The notes under the pieces are model-generated. The model worked only from the letters and a program-made list of their open reading frames with translations. It ran no database searches and had not been told where the DNA came from. A DNA stretch of 14,010 bases from Acanthamoeba sp. SK_2022b. Its lineage: Eukaryota > Discosea > Longamoebia > Acanthamoebidae. This document shows, one piece after another, positions 8,023 through 14,010 of the stretch. Positions within the stretch are counted from its first letter, which is position 1. Every line of letters starts with the position of its first letter. A program made the position numbers and the translations under genes. The stretch spans positions 1 through 14,010 of the forward strand of contig JANDJZ010001224.1 in assembly GCA_027943245.1 (NCBI GenBank), given 5' to 3'.

Positions 8023-9505
8023 ATGCTGAGTACCCTGAGTTTTAACGCCAACGGCGAGGTCGTTGGTGGTTCCACCAAGTTCAAGCCCTTTAGTGGCATC
8101 TTTGCCGATGCATCGACCAACGAGCAGCAGCAGCAAGACTACAAGAAGGTCAGCGAATCTGCCAAGGACAGCCTTGACACCGCGCAGATCGATATGCTCA
8201 AGGGCGATCTCCAGGACCTCGAGGCGAGGTACTTGCTTTTTCGGACCATTTTTTTTTTCTTCTTTTAAAAATGTAAATGCCTCTGCATAGAGCACCTGCT
8301 CACCTTCATCTTCTCCAGGTCGGCTGAGTATCGTTACCTCCTTTCGGCCAAGTTGAAGTGGCCTTTTTAGCATCGACCACGATAACCGCTCCCTACTGGA
8401 CCATCGCGGGGGGAACACCACCCCCTGCGATGGCCAGGCGCGCGAGGGGCCGCCCACCAATGGCGGCGCCGCCCAACCCTCGCAGCCCATCCCCATCCGC
8501 CTCTCCTCGGGCTGCGCTGCTGTCGCTTCGGCCAAGAAGCAGCCTAAGCAGCAGCAGCAGCACAAGAGGAAGGTGTTGAAGGGGGTGCTGGCTCAGGCCA
8601 AGGACAAGGCCGACGACGGCGTCCACCCCAAGTGGCGCGTGCGTCTTATGACCGAAGCCGACGTCGAGGAGGTCCTGCGCATCCAGCGCCTCTGCTACGA
8701 GCCCGAGTATCGAGAGCTGCCCGAGTCCTACGTGGGCCGCATCCGTCTCTACCCGCAGGGCAACGTCGTCGTCGAGGTGCCCGTCGCCGCGCCAAGCGAG
8801 GACGAGGACAACGACAGCGAGGGCGACAGCAGCGACACCGACTCGGACAACGACTGCGTCGAGGAGGACAACGACTCTGAGGTCAGCAACGACTGCGTCG
8901 AGGAGGCCAAGGACAACGAAGTCGACAGCGATGACGAGGACAACGACAGCGACTACGCCGACGAGTCGCCCGAGCAGCAGGTCAACAACCAGGTCACCAA
9001 GTATTCGCCGTCGGGCTCGCCCAGCGCCAGCGCGGACGACATCCACTCAGTCAAGAAGCGCCGCGTGGTGGTCCCCGCCGTCACGACCAAGTGGCGCATG
9101 GCGGGCTACATCCAGGCGCAGCCCTTCCTGCGCGAGGGCATCAACGACGTGAACGACCTGCTCGACCTCGAGCGCTGGCTCGCCGACCACCCGACCATGG
9201 AGCTCGACCTGCAGCGCGACGTCATCTACGTGCACGAGATCGCCATGGACCCGGCCTTCCGCGGCCAGGGCCTCACCACGCCGCTCACCGACTACGTGCA
9301 GCAGCTCACCGCCGACGAGGGCTTCCCCATGATCACCCTCGTGAGCCTCGGGCCTGCCCTCGGCTTCTGGAAGCGCAACGGCTTCACCCTGTGCCGCGAG
9401 CTCGACTACGGCGGCCACATCTGCTACTACATGGAGAAGCCGCTCGTCGGTGCCGCGGGCTCTGCCGCCGCTCGCGACCAGCACAAGCCCCTCGCCGACA
9501 GGTGA
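8023..9505 (+). CDS. GNAT-family N-acetyltransferase with acidic insert; frame interrupted
   Basis: Exon 1 is 8023-8228. Exon 2 starts at 8319 and runs to TGA at 9503-9505. As written, exon 2 hits TAG at 8368-8370. Dropping one T from TTTTT (8364-8368), or removing a 19-base GT...AG segment (8352-8370), restores one frame of about 463 or 457 residues. The N-terminus (8023-8620) is Gln/Lys-rich and unrecognised. The GNAT part runs from WRVRLMTEADVEEVLRIQ (8632) to CYYMEKPL (about 9450), with the acetyl-CoA motif DPAFRGQGLTTPL (about 9250-9288) and GFWKRNGF. An Asp/Glu/Ser insert (about 8794-8960) separates the N-terminal GNAT strand-helix region from the core. GNAT enzymes move acetyl from acetyl-CoA to an amine; the substrate here is unknown. 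Confidence 0.75.
8849..8906 (+). repeat. Short direct repeat coding NDCVEE in the acidic insert
   Basis: AACGACTGCGTCGAGGAGG occurs at about 8849 and again 39 bases later at about 8888, within the insert coding alternating Asp, Glu, Asn and Ser. This suggests the insert grew by in-frame slippage. Confidence 0.7.
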
Positions 9506-9591
9506 TGCGGAGCCTGCTGGGGTCAACCGTTCGGCTTTGTCTTGGAACCAATACACCACCCTTTGGTCAAAAAATTATTGAATTTCTGTTT

Positions 9592-9610
9592 CGAAAACGT
9601 TTTTGAAAAG
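9592..9610 (+). promoter_or_regulatory. Candidate promoter element, copy 2
   Basis: CGAAAACGTTTTTGAAAAG, 61-79 bases before the ATG at 9671. It matches the element at 5671-5688 apart from one extra A and small 3' differences. The core AAAACGTTTT is palindromic. CCAATA lies upstream at 9548. Confidence 0.3.
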
Positions 9611-9670
9611 CTTTAATTTTGGTCGGTCCGGCACAGAACACAGAACAACGCGAAGAGAGAAGAGAGCAAG

Positions 9671-10049
9671 ATGGGAGACAAGGCGAAGCTGTTTGAACAG
9701 AAAATCAAGGAGGCCTCGCCCGGCTACCAAGCACCCGAACCCGGCGCTCCTGCCCCTTCACGCAACGCTGACGGCACTCCATCTGCTGGCGGCCTCAAGG
9801 CCAAGTACACCACCCCACTGCGATCCTCATCTCACGCACCTGGACCAGTTCCCACTGGATATCTATTTATTTAAATATTTCCTTCTTATTCGCAGGTTCG
9901 AGAAGCTGGCGAACCCGGACCCGCCGAAGGCGACTTCGGGCAAGGTCGGGTGGTCGGACGACAAGGACCAAGGCCGCAAGAAGGTCCACCAGCCCGGCTA
10001 CGACCCCACCAAGCCCCCGCCCCCGCGCTCCCTCGACTCCCTTCCCTGA
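9671..10049 (+). CDS. Small proline-rich hydrophilic protein
   Basis: Not recognised. Exons 9671-9804 and 9896-10049 (TGA) give 95 residues. The junction is phase 2: AA|GTACAC ... TTCGCAG|G rebuilds Lys, reading GGLKAK-FEKLANPDPPKA. The protein starts MGDKAKLFEQKIKEA (a short charged helix) and is otherwise rich in Pro, Lys, Gly and Asp, ending PPPPRSLDSLP. It has no signal peptide, membrane segment or Cys. It is probably a mostly disordered cytosolic or nuclear protein; the poly-Pro tail could bind SH3 or profilin-type partners, but this is only inference. Reading through the intron would give a 67-residue product ending YLFI, less likely because the intron is AT-rich with strong splice signals. 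The neighbouring minus-strand gene converges on it 127 bases away. Confidence 0.65.
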
Positions 10050-10176
10050 AGGCCTCCCCGCCTCGACAGCCCAGCGACAGCTCACCGCTCTGCGGGCGGT
10101 GGCCTTTCGTCAATGCACAATGCAGTTTGTTTTCTATGTACATGCGGTGGTGGTGGAGAAGCTCCTTCCCTTCCCT

Positions 10177-11534
10177 TCACGCCAACGGCACGATGGCACC
10201 GTTCACGTTGCGCACGCGCCCGCACGCGAGCGAGCAGTACATTCCCACGAGCCGCACGCTCTCACCGTACCTGGGCGTGACACGCATGTGTGTCATCACC
10301 ATAAGTTGCTGGATGTAGAGTGGGGGGGGGGCGAGGAGAGAGCTGGGGCCTGGTGTACCTGGCTGTCCGTAGGGTGCGCGGATAGGCGCGCACGATGGGG
10401 GCCTTGCCGTAGAACACCTTTCCGCAGTGAGAGCACGCCTTGCGCCCTCGGCCTCCCGTCTTCTCGTCGTCACCGGCGGTTCCGTCATCGCCCTCTTCGT
10501 CGTGTGGCGGATTTCCCGTCGATGGGCTGGCGCCCACCAGGTAGTCCCTGATGTGCAGCGGCACCAGCGCCCCGTAGTCCGGCGCAGCTACCAACAAAAC
10601 AACAATTAATATCAACAATTAAAATAAATAAAGATAATATAGTGAATAGGGGAAATGGCCAGGCCTGGCATTGTCGAAACGCACTGGTGACGCTGTGGAA
10701 GAGGGACTCGTTGGCGGCCAGCGCGTTGCAGGAAAGCTCAAAGAGGGTGGACAGGCGCGGCCGCTTCACTCGCACGACGGGATCGCCATCGCGCTGCCAC
10801 GGGTTGCACATCAACTCGAGATTGAGATCTAACGTCGGACGCGCGCGTGTCAGCTGATGTTTGCTGCGACGCAGACACGGGCGAGGGCGAAGGCGCTTAC
10901 TGGGGTGTCTCTCCATGATGGAGGCCGGCAGCCAAGTGAGCTTGTTGTAGGAGACGTTCAGCACCTGCAGCGGAAGCTCGCCCAGCTCGTGCGGCAGTTC
11001 TGTGAGACTGCTCCCAACGCACACGTACGCAGGCGTGAGACAGTGAGTCGCCAGCACTGGGCGCTTGTGGGGGGGAGAGGTTACTTGTTGTTTGCCACGT
11101 CGAGGTAGGCCAATGTGGTCAGGTGGCGAATGGCCGGTGGAATCACGCTCAACTCATTGCGTGGGATCAGCTGTCCTCGGCCCAACACCACAAGGGGTTA
11201 CTAATTGATTATTTAATCCTATTATTTTTATATACATATTTAAAAAAAAAAACGAAGGAGCCGTACGAGAGTGTGTAAACCTTTGATGCGAAAGAAGGAG
11301 GGGGGCAGGCTCGAAATGCGTCGGTAGGCCCTGCAGTCTAGCCTGAGGAGGTGGCGCGAGTGAGGCCCACCGGAGCGCGTGCGAAGATGCAAATGATGGA
11401 AAAGGGAACAGCGCGCACGTGCGGTCCCAGGCGATGCGCTGCCGCACGGTGAGTTTGGAGATGCGTGCAATGCGCTGTTCCAAATCCTTTGTCTCCGCGG
11501 CCTTGTTGTTCGTTCCCAGCCGCACCACGCTCAT
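10177..11534 (-). CDS. Leucine-rich-repeat protein with LRRC58-like Cys module
   Basis: Exons in transcript order: 11534-11419, 11342-11281, 11175-11085, 11007-10901, 10828-10685, 10587-10359, 10270-10177, giving 280 residues with all phases consistent. Repeats occupy about residues 40-130: ISSLPPSFF, ELSVIPPAIRHLTTLAYLDVANNNL, TELPHELGELPLQVLNVSYNKL, TWLPASI. Then come PRLSTLFELSCNAL, LVPLHIRDYL, an acidic insert, and Cys225-x2-Cys228-G-x-V-F-Y with YCSLAC (Cys262, Cys266). This order (repeats, LFEL..., CxxCG, then C-S-x-x-C) resembles the vertebrate LRRC58 C-terminus. A zinc site is inferred. The third exon's acceptor (11177) is the least certain because repeat 2 is short there. The start may lie further upstream, since the frame is open through DPHW before the Met. 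Its promoter is shared with the divergent YEATS gene. Confidence 0.75.
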
Positions 11535-11683
11535 CCAGTGCGGATCCTTTTATCTGTAGTTTATTTTATCTATTTCTTTATTTTTCTCTTGTCGCGGTTT
11601 GTGTATGTCCGTTCGCTGACTTGGGTTCAGGTTGTGCGTTGCCGACACAAGCGCGAGCAGCGCACTCAAACGTTAGATATCCT
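11535..11683. promoter_or_regulatory. Compact divergent promoter region
   Basis: Only 149 bases separate the minus-strand start codon (11534) from the plus-strand ATG (11684). The middle is T-rich on the plus strand (11557-11590). No TATAAA is seen. GATAAAAG occurs on the minus strand just upstream of its ATG. Both genes must draw control from here or from inside each other. Confidence 0.5.
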
Positions 11684-13553
11684 ATGGACAAACAAACGTC
11701 GGCCCCGCCCTGTGGAGCACGATCCCTGGTCTACGGCAACCGGTACAGGTCTATTCGTGTCGAACAGACCACGAGGAAGGAGAAGAACAGCAACGTGCAC
11801 GAGTGGACTGCTTTCGTCGAAGAAAAAGGAGAGTGGGGCGAAGGAGAAGGCATTCGCCAGGTGGTGTTCCTCTTGCATCCCACATTCGACCCTGCCGTGG
11901 TCTGCCGCGAATCGGTCCCATTCGAGCTCACCCGCCGGTACAGCGCACCGTTCTTTTACTTCAAGTACAAGTTTATTACTTAGACTTCTGCGTAGGGGAT
12001 GGGGCACGTTCACGGTCGGCATCACGGTCCGGTTCAAGGACGGCACTGAGCTGAAGCTCAAGCATGCACTCTCCTTTGAGGAAGGCGGCAGTAAGGTGGA
12101 GATCCCTGTGGGGCCGTCCGCTGGGGCGCAACCCAAGGCCCAGATGGCTCCGTGCAAGCCCACCATCAACCGCGAGCTCTTCTCCAAACTCATCTGCGAG
12201 CCCAAGTCCCGAGCCGAGGTGCGCTACGCTTCGCCTGTCCCTATCGCACCTGCTCGCCCTCTGGCGCCCTGCTCACGACGGGGTGACAGGCGGCAAAGCC
12301 ATTCCTCGGGGCCGAGTCCATCAACCAGCCGCTGGACGGCGAGTGCTACCACGAAAGCAACCGCTACACGGGGGAGAAGGTGACCCTCCTCCACCTCGCC
12401 GTACTGCTCGCAGACGTCGAATTGGTCAAGTCGCTGCTGCGAGCCGGCGCCGATGTCAACCTGGCGCTGGATTCGCTTCAACTGCGCTACGAGTACCACC
12501 GGCCCAAGGGGGGCATGCACAGCTGCTTCTTCCAGAGCCAGCTCCGCCAGTCCATCGATGCTAAACATGCCACAGCACTCCATCTGGCCCTGCTCGACCA
12601 GCACTACGACCTGGCCGTCCTCCTACTGAAGGCCGGCGCGAACCCCTGGCTCACCGCCAGCCTGGCTTCACGGGACCAGGGCAGCCACTGCGGCCACGCT
12701 TCGCTTTGCTACACCGAAGCAACGGCGTTCCACATGGCCTGCTTTGAGGGCCCTACGCAGAGCCAACGAAGCAGACGGAGGTTCCCAACTCTGACTCTGA
12801 CTCGGCGGGTGTCATGGCCAGATGGCATAGAGGGCGAGGAGGTGGAGGGGCGTCACGCGAAGAAATTCTACTCGTTGCTTATCGCAAGCCACACAATGGC
12901 GGGGAGTGACGTTAACGGGATCGCAGGCAGGTACTACACCAACTCATACCGTACCTTGGTGTTTCGCTCGACTCACTGCTTGCATGCGTGCGATGACACA
13001 CGTCAGCGTGTGCGAGTCATCCAGCAAGAATAGCCCCGACAATGGCACCTCAACGTCCCTCAGCCTTTGCAGCGTTACCCCTCTGGCCCTGCTGATCAAT
13101 TCGGCCAGTCGGGACCCGGCCTCGGTGCTCCTCTCGGCAGACGACCTGTTGGCCATCGGGGCCGACCCTGCCATCGCCTGCGGCAGCCGCGCACGCAGCC
13201 ACGACTACGACGGTCATGCAGGGAGCGGTGGCAACAGCGAGGAGTGGCGCGACTTCGACTGTCTGCACCTGGCCCTCCTGCTGCACCAGACTCCGTTTGT
13301 GAAGAAGCTCGCTGGAAGGATGAAGAAGAGCAGCGCCGCCGTGACGATCATCACCGTCACCCAGCCCCACCGCTCCATGTTCGACTATCGTCGTCGCTTC
13401 GACGTTGACGACGAAGATGGAGGCAACACAGGCAAGAAGAAAGGCAAGGCCGCGAAACAGACCACCGCCACATTCACAGCGGTGGAGCTAGCGCGCACTA
13501 GATCGTTTGACACCAAGATCATGCGCCTCCTCGGCGAAGAGGCCAGAAAGTAG
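11684..13553 (+). CDS. YEATS-domain protein with ankyrin repeats
   Basis: Exons 11684-11937, 11996-12218, 12290-12930, 13007-13553 (TAG) give 554 residues. Residues about 16-123 form a YEATS domain, a histone acyl-lysine reader of nuclear chromatin complexes: YGNRYRSI, HEWTAFVEE, IRQVVFLLHPTFDP, VPFELTRRGWGTFTVGITV. The pocket positions look intact (His65-Pro-Thr-Phe68 and Trp87 of GWGTF). The junction CG|GTACAG...CGTAG|G was chosen because it gives the family's PFEvtxxGWGxF spacing. Ankyrin-type repeats follow: TLLHLAVLLADVELVKSLLR with AGADVN (191-216), ALHLALLDQHYDLAVLLL with AGANPW (255-279), TAFHMACFEG, TPLALLINSA and DCLHLALLLHQTPFVKKL. A Lys-rich tail (GKKKGKAAK) could act in nuclear import. 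The partner bound by the ankyrins is unknown. Confidence 0.85.
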
Positions 13554-14010
13554 GCAGGTTGTACAGAGCATGTGTCTTTGGCTCAAGCAGGAACGAATGC
13601 GGCGCAGTGTCGACGACTAATTTAGCCGTTGCCCTAAACGTAATTAGTGACCACAGGTTGTTGTCTCCAACACACGAAGCGCCAACACAAGCACCCACAG
13701 CCGCAACTTACACACATCACACATGGTACGTGTGGCCCATCTTTCATTCCCCTCCAGTTTTGTAGCGACTGGTCAGTGCTCCAAAGAATTGGAGATTTCC
13801 TGGCCCAGCACAACACAAAAGATGTTGACGTCTCTGCCACACAGTGGCAAGGCTCAACCTGCTTGCCAAATCGAGGAGGTCACTAATCTTTTTTCCATTT
13901 GATTTGTTTTTTGTTATTGCCTTGTTTTGGATGATTTCCCCAAATCAAACTTTGGATGAATTCACCAAAGGCGAATTTGGTCCAAGAGGTTGCCGCCATC
14001 CGTGCCGAGC
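13554..14010. other. Intergenic end of window
   Basis: No gene is supported. It holds the 3' UTR of the YEATS gene without a clear AATAAA, then T-rich sequence (13886-13925), a pair of 19-base hairpin-like repeats (13926-13969) and GC-richer sequence from 13985 that could begin the next exon, too short to judge. Confidence 0.4.
13926..13981. repeat. Tandem TTTGG...CCAAA hairpin-like repeats
   Basis: TTTGGATGATTTCCCCAAA (13926-13944) and TTTGGATGAATTCACCAAA (13951-13969) match at 17 of 19 bases. Each has TTTGG/CCAAA inverted ends. A further arm TTTGGT (13976-13981) pairs with ACCAAA (13964-13969) around a 6-base loop. Confidence 0.75.

Noticed and set aside
7690..8565. Long minus-strand frame (291 codons) opposite the acetyltransferase
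   Set aside because: Shadow of GC-rich coding sequence and its promoter on the other strand; no domain or splice support.
8393..9559. Minus-strand frames opposite the GNAT exon
   Set aside because: Val/Leu/Ala/Asp-rich antisense of an acidic-insert gene. The plus strand carries recognisable GNAT motifs.
11965..11995. A 31-base intron in the YEATS gene (donor at 11965)
   Set aside because: It keeps frame but inserts YSAPFFYF before GWGTF. Donor 11938 (58 bases) restores the family spacing PFELTRRGWG.
1..14010. CRISPR array, prokaryotic operon, viral or transposon coding region
   Set aside because: No spaced direct repeats of that kind, no transposase, integrase or capsid signals; introns and TATA/poly(A) signals mark ordinary eukaryotic DNA.

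Overview
This is eukaryotic nuclear DNA. Genes are dense, GC-rich and split by many short spliceosomal introns, mostly 58-150 bases, and the introns carry microsatellites. Gene content, codon bias toward G/C-ending codons and compact TATA-type promoters suggest a free-living amoeba of the Acanthamoeba type; the organism is inferred, not proven. Exon structures below were built by hand from splice signals, reading-frame phase and protein-family knowledge.

Layout, left to right. (1) The 3' part of an unrecognised protein gene with one probable membrane segment (56-1483, +). (2) A complete seven-coding-exon pyruvate kinase (2236-4443, +), probably with a 5'-UTR intron. (3) A small Cys-rich RING-like gene (4753-5342, +). 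(4) A complete mitochondrial 2-oxoglutarate/malate carrier (5708-7387, +), including one GC-AG intron. (5) A GNAT-type acetyltransferase with a TATA box and a long acidic insert (8023-9505, +); its frame is broken by one base in a T run, or else it holds a 19-base intron. (6) A 95-residue proline-rich hydrophilic protein (9671-10049, +). (7) On the minus strand, a leucine-rich-repeat protein with a C-terminal Cys2...Cys2 module like vertebrate LRRC58 (11534-10177). (8) Divergent from it across 149 bases, a YEATS domain fused to ankyrin repeats (11684-13553, +). The last 450 bases show no gene.

The genes do not form a pathway. Pyruvate kinase and the oxoglutarate/malate carrier are both central-metabolism genes, but each has its own promoter region and their proximity is probably chance.

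The most striking non-gene signal is a perfect 63-base inverted duplication. Bases 3488-3550 of pyruvate kinase (the 3' half of an intron, its acceptor and 6 exon bases) recur in reverse complement at 224-286, inside an intron of the upstream gene. Other notable points are the YEATS-ankyrin fusion, a strong GTAC preference at 5' splice sites (17 of 27 inferred coding introns), the frame problem in the acetyltransferase gene, and a short element shared by two gene starts.
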